Below are positions 1 to 5,138 of a stretch of 5,138 nt of DNA, one piece after another. The notes under the pieces were generated by a model, which worked only from the letters and a program-made list of their open reading frames with translations, was not told where the DNA came from and made no database searches. Every line of letters starts with the position of its first letter. The first letter of the stretch is position 1. The stretch is from Methanoregulaceae archaeon UBA288. Lineage in GTDB: Archaea > Halobacteriota > Methanomicrobia > Methanomicrobiales > Methanospirillaceae. Made by a program: the position numbers and the translations under genes. Location: assembly GCA_002495225.1 (NCBI GenBank), contig DAEF01000202.1, forward strand, positions 8,928-14,065, given 5' to 3'.

Positions 1-1701
1 TACCCCGGCACGCCGAGCACCGAGATCGTCACCAACCTCGCGCGCTACGAGGGCGTCTACGCCGAGTGGTCGACCAACGAGAAGGTCGCGTTCGAGAACG
101 CGCTGGCTGCCGCCTGGTGCGGCGTCCGCTCGCTCTTCACGACCAAGCACGTCGGCCTGAACGTCGCGGCCGACCCGCTGATGACGAGCGCGTACACGGG
201 CGTGACGGGAGGGTTCGTGGTCCTCTCCGCCGACGACCCGTTCGCGCACTCGTCCCAGAACGAGCAGGACAGCCGGCTCTACGCCGCGATGGCCGGCCTG
301 CCCTGCCTCGACCCGACGACGATCGAGGAGGCGCACGCCCTGCTCCGCGACGCGTTCGCTCTCTCCGAGGAGTTCGGCCTGCCCGTGCTCTTCCGGCCGA
401 CGACCCGGATCTGCCACTCCAAGGCCGACGTCGAGCTCGGCCCGGTCGCCGTCCCGGCTGCCGGGGCCGGGTTCCGCCGCGACCCGCGTCAGTACGTGGT
501 GATCCCCGCCCACACCCGGGTGCTCCACCGCAAACTGAACGAGAAGCAGCCGCGGGTCCGGGAGCGGCTGATCGAGCTCGGGTACAACGAGGCGGTCGTG
601 CGCGGCCCGCGCGCGGTGGTCGCGAGCGGCATCGCGGCCAGCTACGTCCGCGAGGTGCTGCCCGACGACGTCTCGCTCTTCACGGTCCGCGCCTATCCGC
701 TCGACCCCGAGCAGCTCCGCTGCTTCTGCCTGGAGCACGAGGAGGTGCTCGTCGTCGAGGAGGGGGCGCCCGTGGTCGAGGAGCAGGTCCGGCAGGCCGC
801 CGGGTGCGTCCGGGTCTCGGGCAAGCGGACGGGCCACGTCCCGTCCGAGGGCGAGCTCTCGCCCGCCGTGGTCCGCGCCGCGCTCGAGAAGGCCGGGTAC
901 CTCGGCGCCTCTGCCGCCCCGCCCGTCCCGGAGGAGGGGCTCCCGCCCCGCCCCCCGATCCTCTGCGCCGGATGCCCCCACCGCGCGGTCTTCTACGCGA
1001 TGAAGCGCGTCTTCCGGGACGGGGTCTTCCCGTCCGACATCGGCTGCTACACGCTCGGGCTCCAGCTCGGGGGCGTGGACACCACGATCTGCATGGGCGC
1101 GTCGATCACGGTGGCGTCGGGGATCGCGCAGACGGCCGGCGGCGACGTGGTCGCGACGATCGGCGACTCGACGTTCCTCCACACCGGCCTCCCGGGGCTC
1201 GTGAACGCGGTCTATAACGGCGCGGAGATGGTCCTGGTGATCCTGGACAACCGGACCACGGCCATGACCGGGCACCAGCCGAACCCGACGACCGGGCGGA
1301 CCGCGACCGGCGATGCCTCGCCGCAGGTCTCGCTCGAGGCGCTCTGCCGGGCCAGCGGCGTGGCATGGGTCGAGACCGTGGACCCGTACGACATGACCGG
1401 CCTGCTCGCGACCCTCCGCGAGGCGAAGGGGCGGCGGGGCGTCCGCGTGGTGATCGCGAAGAAGCCGTGCGTCATCAACGAGCGGCGGGCGAAGGTCTCA
1501 CGGCCCCGCTTCACGGTCGATCCGTCGGCCTGCTCGGGCTGCCGGACCTGCCTCCTCTTCGGCTGCCCGGCGCTCGCGTTCGAGGGGGAGACGGCGACGA
1601 TCACCGACCTCTGCTCGGGCTGCGGGGTCTGCGCCGCCCTCTGCCCGCAGGGGGCGATTGGCCGTGAAGGCCGGCCCCCGGCGAAGGGAGGTGCCGCATG
1701 A
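1..1701 (+). CDS. iorA: Indolepyruvate:ferredoxin oxidoreductase, alpha subunit (5' partial)
   Basis: This is the thiamine-diphosphate and iron-sulfur subunit of the cytoplasmic enzyme that oxidatively decarboxylates aryl pyruvates with CoA to aryl-acetyl-CoA and CO2, reducing ferredoxin. Methanogens can run it in reverse to build aromatic amino acids from aryl acids. The frame is open from base 1, where it begins YPGTPSTE, a motif normally about 25-30 residues into the family, so only the extreme N-terminus is missing. In window numbering: NEKVA at 26-30, with E27 the probable cofactor-activating glutamate; ADDPFAHSSQNEQDSR from 77; CAGCPHR at 322-328, opening the second TPP domain; the GDS TPP/metal motif at 388-390 followed by DNRTTAMTGH from 416. 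The C-terminal ferredoxin domain has two 4Fe-4S motifs, C511/514/517/522 (with the x4 spacing usual in this family) and C538/541/544/548. It overlaps iorB by 4 bases, implying co-translation. No lesion is visible in the part present. Confidence 0.96.
   Translation, partial: YPGTPSTEIVTNLARYEGVYAEWSTNEKVAFENALAAAWCGVRSLFTTKHVGLNVAADPLMTSAYTGVTGGFVVLSADDPFAHSSQNEQDSRLYAAMAGLPCLDPTTIEEAHALLRDAFALSEEFGLPVLFRPTTRICHSKADVELGPVAVPAAGAGFRRDPRQYVVIPAHTRVLHRKLNEKQPRVRERLIELGYNEAVVRGPRAVVASGIAASYVREVLPDDVSLFTVRAYPLDPEQLRCFCLEHEEVLVVEEGAPVVEEQVRQAAGCVRVSGKRTGHVPSEGELSPAVVRAALEKAGYLGASAAPPVPEEGLPPRPPILCAGCPHRAVFYAMKRVFRDGVFPSDIGCYTLGLQLGGVDTTICMGASITVASGIAQTAGGDVVATIGDSTFLHTGLPGLVNAVYNGAEMVLVILDNRTTAMTGHQPNPTTGRTATGDASPQVSLEALCRASGVAWVETVDPYDMTGLLATLREAKGRRGVRVVIAKKPCVINERRAKVSRPRFTVDPSACSGCRTCLLFGCPALAFEGETATITDLCSGCGVCAALCPQGAIGREGRPPAKGGAA
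1686..1693 (+). promoter_or_regulatory. Shine-Dalgarno sequence of iorB
   Basis: GGGAGGTG ends 4 bases before the iorB ATG at 1698-1700. Seven consecutive bases (GGAGGTG) match the complement of the archaeal 16S rRNA 3' end. It lies inside the last codons of iorA and supports the ATG that overlaps the iorA stop, so iorB is translated by coupling and re-initiation. Confidence 0.8.
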
Positions 1702-2273
1702 GCTACGACGTCATGATCGTCGGCGTCGGCGGCCAGGGGACCATCCTGGCCTCGAACGTCCTCGGCGCTGCCTGCGTGGCGGAGGGGCGGTCCGTCCGCG
1801 GCGCCGAGACGCACGGGATGGCCCAGCGCGGCGGCTCGGTCGAGTGCTCGGTCCGGATCGACGGCCGGTTCGGGCCGCTCGTCGACCCGGGCTCGGCCGA
1901 CCTCCTGCTCTCGTTCGACCTGCTCGAGGCGCTCCGGTACCGGCACTTCCTGAAGCCGGCCGGCCGCGTGGTCACGAACACCGCGATCATCACACCGACG
2001 CCGGTCTTCACCCAGCAGCTCCCGATGCCGTCGCCGGAGGAGTGCCTCGAACGGCTCGCTCAGTTCGGACCCCTTGCGATCGACGCCGGCGCGCTCGCCC
2101 GCGAGGCGGGCTCGGAGCTCGCCCAGAACGTCGTGCTGATCGGGGCGGCCTCGCACCTGCTCCCGATCGCACCCGGATCCATCCTCGCCGCGATCGAGCG
2201 CTCGGTGCCGCCGAAGACGGTCGAGGTGAACCGGCGGGCGTTCGAGCTCGGGCGCGAAGCGGGTCAGGGCTGA
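1698..2273 (+). CDS. iorB: Indolepyruvate:ferredoxin oxidoreductase, beta subunit
   Basis: This 191-residue protein is the small partner of IorA and corresponds to the gamma domain of pyruvate:ferredoxin oxidoreductases. In that superfamily the domain takes part in CoA-dependent chemistry at the subunit interface. The signature GVGGQG lies at residues 9-14 right after the first beta strand, and GAETHGMAQRGGSV at 35-48 is the second family hallmark. The length is normal for a stand-alone IorB (about 190-200 residues). The start is fixed by the Shine-Dalgarno sequence at 1686-1693 and by the ATGA overlap with iorA. It shares the iorA transcript. An aryl-CoA ligase and an ACT-domain gene often accompany iorAB in methanogens. 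Neither lies downstream, so if present they would be to the left of the window. Confidence 0.96.
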   Translation: MSYDVMIVGVGGQGTILASNVLGAACVAEGRSVRGAETHGMAQRGGSVECSVRIDGRFGPLVDPGSADLLLSFDLLEALRYRHFLKPAGRVVTNTAIITPTPVFTQQLPMPSPEECLERLAQFGPLAIDAGALAREAGSELAQNVVLIGAASHLLPIAPGSILAAIERSVPPKTVEVNRRAFELGREAGQG

Positions 2274-2295
2274 GGTCCGGGCGGCTGGCCGCGAT

Positions 2296-2312
2296 CGGAA
2301 CTGTTTACTCTT
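2296..2312 (+). promoter_or_regulatory. Probable archaeal promoter (BRE/TATA-like) for the flavin reductase gene
   Basis: A purine-rich CGGAAC (2296-2301, BRE-like) is followed by the T/A-rich TTTACTCTT (2304-2312), the only such tract in a very G+C-rich neighbourhood. Its centre is about 26-28 bases upstream of the ATG at 2333, the distance at which archaeal RNA polymerase starts. Transcription would therefore begin at or next to the start codon, giving a leaderless mRNA. No Shine-Dalgarno sequence lies between the element and the ATG, which agrees. The TATA match is imperfect (TTTACT rather than TTTATA). Confidence 0.55.
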
Positions 2313-2332
2313 TTTGCAGAGAATCGGACCGC

Positions 2333-3040
2333 ATGGATGCTGCACAGGAGCACCGGGTCCGGGTCCTCGAGGTGATCCCCCGGGGTGCTCGGGCGGTCTC
2401 GGCGCGGTTTGAACGGCCGGAGGGCTTCTCGTACCTGGCGGGGCAGTGGGCGTTCGCCACGATCGAACGAAACGGCGAGGTCCTGACCCGGCACCTCACC
2501 CTCTCGAGCAGCCCGACCGAGCCCTTCCTCGAGATGACCAAGGGGATGACCGGCCATCCCTTCGCCGAGGCCTTTCGGGCCCTCGCCCCCGGCGACGAGC
2601 TGCGGCTCCGGGGCCCGCTGGGGCGGTTCACCCTCCGGGACGGGGACGGGGACGCGGTCTTCGTCTCGGGCGGGATCGGGATCACCCCCCTCCGGAGCAT
2701 GGCCCGGTTCGCGGCCGACACCCGATTGCCGACGCGGATCACCCTTCTCTACTCGGCCCGGACCCAGGACGACCTGGTCTTCCTCGGGGAGCTCGAGGCG
2801 ATCCGGCGCGAGAACCCGCAGTTTGCCGTCTGCGTCACCCTGACCCGGCCCGGGCCGGGGTGGGAGGGGCGCACCGGGCGGATCGACCGTGCGTTCATCG
2901 AGCGAAAGGTCCCGGACATCCGGGGCCGGTCTTTCTATGCCTCGGGCCCGCCGGCTATGATCGATGCGATCTGCGCGGCCCTCGCGGAGATGGGGGTGCC
3001 CGGCGAGCAGGTCCGGCGCGAGGTCTTCACGGGGTACTAG
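2333..3040 (+). CDS. FAD/NAD(P)-binding oxidoreductase, ferredoxin-NADP-reductase fold
   Basis: A 235-residue soluble flavin reductase that should pass electrons between NAD(P)H and a one-electron carrier; the partner cannot be told from sequence. Residues 5-100 form the FAD-binding barrel, with the flavin motif RHLTLSSSP at 53-61, a variant of the common RxYS motif, and a GPLGRF turn near 94-99. The nucleotide-binding domain follows, with VSGGIGITPLRSM from 111, YSARTQDDLVF at 140-150, and YASGPPAM at 202-209, where serine replaces the usual cysteine of CGPPAM. It ends in EVFTGY, a typical C-terminus of the fold. There is no 2Fe-2S domain, and the only cysteines are C167 and C213, so it is a bare reductase module. 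The frame is open far upstream through iorB, but homology and the promoter put the start at this ATG. It follows iorB by 59 bases but probably has its own promoter. A role with IorAB-reduced ferredoxin is only inferred. Confidence 0.9.
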   Translation: MDAAQEHRVRVLEVIPRGARAVSARFERPEGFSYLAGQWAFATIERNGEVLTRHLTLSSSPTEPFLEMTKGMTGHPFAEAFRALAPGDELRLRGPLGRFTLRDGDGDAVFVSGGIGITPLRSMARFAADTRLPTRITLLYSARTQDDLVFLGELEAIRRENPQFAVCVTLTRPGPGWEGRTGRIDRAFIERKVPDIRGRSFYASGPPAMIDAICAALAEMGVPGEQVRREVFTGY

Positions 3041-3044
3041 GAGG

Positions 3045-3068
3045 CCCCGGGAGCGGGCGCTCCCCGGG
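3045..3068 (+). repeat. G+C-rich inverted repeat after the flavin reductase gene
   Basis: Arms 3045-3054 and 3059-3068 can form a 10-position stem with one C-C mismatch and a GGGC loop, starting 4 bases after the TAG stop. It sits where a transcript end or stabilising 3' structure would be expected. No T-run follows, so it is not a classical intrinsic or archaeal T-tract terminator, and termination is not shown. Confidence 0.45.
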
Positions 3069-3095
3069 AGGAACCGCGCTTGCGGCCCCGGTACC

Positions 3096-3108
3096 GACGG
3101 TTTCGAAT
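3096..3108 (+). promoter_or_regulatory. Weak TATA-like element before the thioredoxin-CcdA gene
   Basis: TTTCGAAT (3101-3108) is the least G+C-rich stretch in the 104-base gap. It would place transcription start near 3130, about 14 bases before the ATG at 3145. The match to a TATA box is poor, and no good Shine-Dalgarno sequence is seen before the ATG (only GGT at 3137-3139). This is offered only as the best candidate in the gap. Confidence 0.25.
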
Positions 3109-3144
3109 GACTGAAGAGGCCGGCCATCCACCTCATGGTAGTAC

Positions 3145-4224
3145 ATGACGCCCGTCCGGACCGTGCACCTGCTGGTCATCCTTCTCCTCGCGGCGGCGGT
3201 GCCGCTGGCCGCAGCTGCCGACGAGGCGTGGACCTTCGCCTATCGGCCCGGGTGCGGCGACTGTGACCGGGCGCTGCCGCTCGTCCAGGCCTACATGGCG
3301 AACCACACGGAGCAGCCGGTCGAGCTCCTCGACCTCAACGGCGGCCAGGAGGCCCTGAAGCGGTACACTAACCTCTCGCAAGAGGCGAACCGGACCGCCG
3401 GGATCAGGACGCACGTCCCCGCGCTCTTCGCAGGCGAGCATATCGTGGTGGGGTCGAAGGAGATCCGGGTCTTCCTCGAGGAGACGGCCCCGTACCTGAC
3501 GCCGGCGCCGCGGAACACCACGGCGAACGGCACCGCGGACGCCACGGCGCTCACGCCGCTCGCCGTCGCGACGGCCGGGCTGGTGGACGGGATCAACCCG
3601 TGCGCGTTCGCGGTGCTGGCGCTCCTGCTCGGGGCGCTGGCGGTCGCCGAAACGCGCCGCCGCGTGCTGACGATCGGCGCCGCGTACACGCTCGGCGTCT
3701 TCGTCGTCTACCTCGCGGCCGGGTTCGGGATCACGGCCGTGGTCGGGGCCACGGGCCTCGCCCCTGCCTTTCGGCTCCTGGCCGGGGCGGTGGCGCTCGT
3801 GGTCGGTTGCGCCGTGCTGGCCGCGGCCGTGCTCGAGCGGCGAGAGCTCGCGCCGGCCATCACGGCGCGCGGGCGGGAGCGGATCGCGGTCTGGCTCGAG
3901 CGCGCCCCCACCGCCGGCATCGCTGCGGCACTCGCCCTCGGCATCGGCGTCGGCCTGGTCGAGCTCCCCTGCACGGGCGGCATCTACCTCGCCGTGCTCG
4001 GCCTCCTCGCCGGCGGGGCGCTCGCCGACGCCGTCCCGCTCCTGGTCCTCTACAACCTCTTCTTCGTGCTGCCGCTCGTGCTGATCATCGGGGCGGTCGC
4101 CTTCGGCCTCTCGCCGTCGTCGGTCGACGAGTGGCGCGGCGAGCGGCGCCGGCTGGTCCTGGGGGTCTCAGGCCTCGTCATGGTCGCACTCGGAGCCGTC
4201 CTCCTCGCCGCAGAACTCCTCTGA
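3145..4224 (+). CDS. Secreted thioredoxin-fold domain fused to a CcdA/DsbD-type membrane electron carrier
   Basis: A 359-residue membrane protein expected to carry reducing equivalents from cytoplasmic thioredoxin across the membrane to its own outer thioredoxin domain and on to extracytoplasmic disulfides. A signal peptide covers residues 1 to about 25 (hydrophobic 9-24, then AAADEA). The thioredoxin/glutaredoxin-like domain (about 28-118) has the CGDC redox motif at 37-40 and a cis-proline-type THVPALF at 89-95. A Thr/Asn-rich linker (121-138) leads to six predicted membrane spans (about 140-165, 175-200, 205-230, 255-290, 297-322, 338-359). The two membrane cysteines of the CcdA family are present, C153 in DGINPCAFAVL and C276 in ELPCTGG. 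Five N-x-S/T sequons (N53, N76, N82, N124, N128) all lie in the outer part. It resembles half of DsbD: one outer domain before the membrane core and no second domain after it. A cytochrome c maturation role is the family name but is unlikely in a cytochrome-free methanogen. The ATG is supported by the signal peptide. Its 3' end overlaps the convergent acetyltransferase gene. Confidence 0.9.
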   Translation: MTPVRTVHLLVILLLAAAVPLAAAADEAWTFAYRPGCGDCDRALPLVQAYMANHTEQPVELLDLNGGQEALKRYTNLSQEANRTAGIRTHVPALFAGEHIVVGSKEIRVFLEETAPYLTPAPRNTTANGTADATALTPLAVATAGLVDGINPCAFAVLALLLGALAVAETRRRVLTIGAAYTLGVFVVYLAAGFGITAVVGATGLAPAFRLLAGAVALVVGCAVLAAAVLERRELAPAITARGRERIAVWLERAPTAGIAAALALGIGVGLVELPCTGGIYLAVLGLLAGGALADAVPLLVLYNLFFVLPLVLIIGAVAFGLSPSSVDEWRGERRRLVLGVSGLVMVALGAVLLAAELL

Positions 4225-4771
4225 GGAGGACCGCCGGCCCGCCCGCCGCACCACGCGGCAGGGGTTGCCCACGGCCAGCACGCCGGGCGGGAGGTCGCGG
4301 ACCACGACGCTCCCGGCACCGATCGTCGTGTCCGCGCCGATCGTCACGCCGGGGCAGACGATCGCCCCGCCCCCGATCCAGGCGTCCTGCCCCATCGTCA
4401 CCGGTGCGGCCGACTCGAGGTCCCAGCGCCGCCCGGCGGGGTCCACCGGGTGCCCGGCGGTGTGGACCTTGGACCGACGGCCCGAGCAGCGCGTGGTCGC
4501 CGATCCGGACAGCGGCGCAGTCGAGCACGACGCAGTCGAGGGTGACGGCGACGTGTTCGCCGGGGCGGACCCGGGGGCCGCGGCCGCAGAAGAACGGCGG
4601 CTCGACAAGGACGCCCGTTCCGACGCCGCCGGGGAGCTCTGCCAGGAGCGAGGCCCGTACCCCCTCCTCGTCCTCGCCCGATGCGTTGAACTCCCGTGCG
4701 AGGCGGCGGGCGCGGATCCGCCGGCGCACGAGCTCCGGGTCGCCGGCGTCGTAAAGCTCGCCCGCGAGCAT
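4168..4771 (-). pseudogene. maa: Maltose O-acetyltransferase-like gene, interrupted by a one-base frameshift
   Basis: A left-handed beta-helix (hexapeptide) acetyltransferase that would move acetyl from CoA to a sugar hydroxyl. Residues 1-101 (4771 to about 4469) carry the N-terminal Mac domain, MLAGELYDAGDPELV, and VRIGDHALLGPSVQ. The rest lies in another frame (about 4468 to 4168): VHTAGHPVDP with the expected catalytic His, then PVTMGQDAWIGGGAIVCPG, VTIGADTTIGAGSVV and AVGNPCRVV. Removing one base from the CCTTGG at 4467-4472 (plus strand) joins them into an uninterrupted 200-residue protein. Read as is, the first frame runs on to 4178 as unrelated sequence and lacks the catalytic His. The reconstructed protein ends with about 22 extra residues rich in Glu, Asp and Ser that overlap the neighbour gene. 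The LacA Asn85 position appears to be Thr77. The start is uncertain: homologues usually have a few residues before MLAGEL, but an in-frame TGA at 4814-4816 limits extension. It could be decay or a sequencing error. Confidence 0.8.
4198..4231. repeat. Inverted repeat in the tail-to-tail gene overlap
   Basis: GTCCTCCTC (4198-4206) and GAGGAGGAC (4223-4231) are perfect 9-base inverted repeats separated by 16 bases. The right arm overlaps the stop codon of the thioredoxin-CcdA gene (4222-4224). The structure would form in transcripts from either strand, so it could mark the 3' ends of both convergent genes. No T-run flanks it. It may also be a by-product of runs of Leu/Ser/Glu codons. Confidence 0.4.
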
Positions 4772-4834
4772 CCGTTCGAACCCGCCGCCCTCCGGGGAGG
4801 CCGTCCCCCGCCGTCATGCCATGCCTGTCTGCGC

Positions 4835-4863
4835 CCGGCGACCCTGGCCCAGGCGGTCGCCGG
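4835..4863. repeat. Inverted repeat between the MATE and acetyltransferase genes
   Basis: CCGGCGACC (4835-4843) and GGTCGCCGG (4855-4863) form a perfect 9-base stem with an 11-base loop. On the minus strand it begins about 32 bases after the MATE stop codon and lies upstream of the acetyltransferase start. The rest of this 124-base gap (4772-4895) is uniformly G+C-rich, with no TATA-like element or strong ribosome binding site visible. The hairpin could separate or process the two messages. Without a T-run, termination is speculative. Confidence 0.4.
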
Positions 4864-4895
4864 CCTGACGCGGCGAGCCGCCCGGCCCGCGCCCA

Positions 4896-5138
4896 TCAGC
4901 GCTCGGGCGCCGGGTTCGCCGCCAGCTCGGCGCCGGGTCCGGGAGCAGGACCCTCGTCCTGCGCGGCCCCGTGGAGGCGGATCATCCGGTTCACGTAGAA
5001 GCGCGCCCAGAGGTAGCCGAAGATCCCGCCCATCATGTTCCCGGCCACGATCCCCCACCAGACGCCGTGCTCGCCGAGGCCGAAGACGAACGCGAGCAGG
5101 TACGCCGAGATCGCGATGAAGACCAGGTTCCGCAGGAC
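4896..5138 (-). CDS. MATE-family efflux transporter, C-terminal end (5' partial)
   Basis: The last 80 codons of a minus-strand gene that enters from the right window edge and stops at TGA (4896-4898). MATE proteins are 12-span inner-membrane antiporters that export drugs or other organic cations using a sodium or proton gradient. Two hydrophobic spans are visible, approximately residues 5-20 (LVFIAISAYLLAFVFG) and 26-50, the latter with VWWGIVAGNMMGG and then YLWARFY. This GxWWGIxxGN pattern and the following aromatic/basic end are typical of the last two spans of archaeal MATE transporters. After the second span comes RMIRL and a polar tail of about 25 residues rich in Pro, Ala, Gly and Glu, presumably cytoplasmic. 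The acetyltransferase gene follows on the same strand after 124 bases. Assignment rests only on the C-terminus, so a related multidrug/oligosaccharidyl-lipid flippase remains possible. Confidence 0.72.
   Translation of the reverse strand, partial: VLRNLVFIAISAYLLAFVFGLGEHGVWWGIVAGNMMGGIFGYLWARFYVNRMIRLHGAAQDEGPAPGPGAELAANPAPER

Noticed and set aside
66..1217. Long plus-strand reading frame of 383 codons overlapping iorA
   Set aside because: Its product is a low-complexity Arg/Pro/Gly-rich string, the usual shadow of a G+C-rich gene. The iorA frame carries all the family motifs.
1531..1646. Separate small ferredoxin gene suggested by two 4Fe-4S motifs
   Set aside because: The motifs are in frame with, and are the normal C-terminal domain of, IorA.
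1658..2332. N-terminal extension of the flavin reductase frame back through iorB
   Set aside because: The extension is out of frame with iorB, is Arg-rich, and has no homology signal. The FAD domain starts directly after the ATG at 2333, which has its own promoter.
1212..2345. Long minus-strand reading frame across iorA and iorB
   Set aside because: It is antisense to two confidently identified genes, has Arg/Asp/Pro-biased composition, and shows no recognisable domain.
4467..4472. Programmed ribosomal frameshift in the acetyltransferase
   Set aside because: The site (GUC CAA GGU) resembles no known +1 slippery sequence and has no stop codon or rare-codon pause at the shift point. A simple indel is the better explanation.
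3600..4754. Plus-strand frame of 384 codons overlapping the CcdA core and the acetyltransferase
   Set aside because: It is composed almost entirely of Arg, Pro, Ala and Gly, and runs through two real genes on both strands.
4772..5058. Upstream part of the minus-strand frame that contains the acetyltransferase C-terminal half
   Set aside because: This part is out of frame with both the MATE C-terminus and the Mac domain. Only the segment downstream of about 4468 is real coding sequence.
4265..5119. Plus-strand frame of 284 codons over the acetyltransferase and MATE region
   Set aside because: The minus strand here encodes clear hexapeptide-transferase and MATE motifs, and the plus-strand product has no recognisable fold.

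Overview
The window is a very G+C-rich stretch of chromosome. Its gene content and its one recognisable promoter (BRE plus TATA-like element with no ribosome binding site after it) fit a euryarchaeon, most likely a methanogen of the Methanomicrobiales (Methanoculleus-like). That assignment is inferred from protein families and promoter type, not from a marker gene.

Layout. Positions 1-2273 (+) hold the two subunits of an indolepyruvate (aryl 2-oxoacid):ferredoxin oxidoreductase: iorA, cut at its 5' end by the window edge, and iorB, which overlaps it by 4 bases (ATGA). After a 59-base gap with an archaeal-type promoter comes a single-domain FAD/NAD(P) reductase of the ferredoxin-NADP-reductase fold (2333-3040, +), probably read from a leaderless transcript. 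A 104-base gap with a strong G+C hairpin separates it from a secreted thioredoxin-fold domain fused to a CcdA/DsbD-type membrane electron carrier (3145-4224, +).

The right part is on the minus strand. A maltose O-acetyltransferase-like gene (4168-4771) is broken by a single extra base just before its catalytic histidine, and its 3' end overlaps the CcdA-fusion gene tail to tail by 57 bases. Upstream of it on the same strand is the 3' end of a MATE-type multidrug/drug-sodium antiporter (4896-5138), cut by the right window edge.

How the genes relate. IorAB converts aryl pyruvates and CoA to aryl-acetyl-CoA, CO2 and reduced ferredoxin, or runs in reverse to make aromatic amino acid precursors in methanogens. 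The flavin reductase and the CcdA fusion are also electron-transfer proteins, so three redox units lie side by side, but nothing in the sequence proves they share a pathway. The flavin reductase appears to have its own promoter. The acetyltransferase and MATE genes look like an unrelated minus-strand unit.

No RNA gene, CRISPR array, insertion sequence or integration site was seen. I found no clear new biological system. The points most worth a second look are the frameshifted acetyltransferase with its tail-to-tail overlap and the sequon-rich thioredoxin-CcdA fusion.
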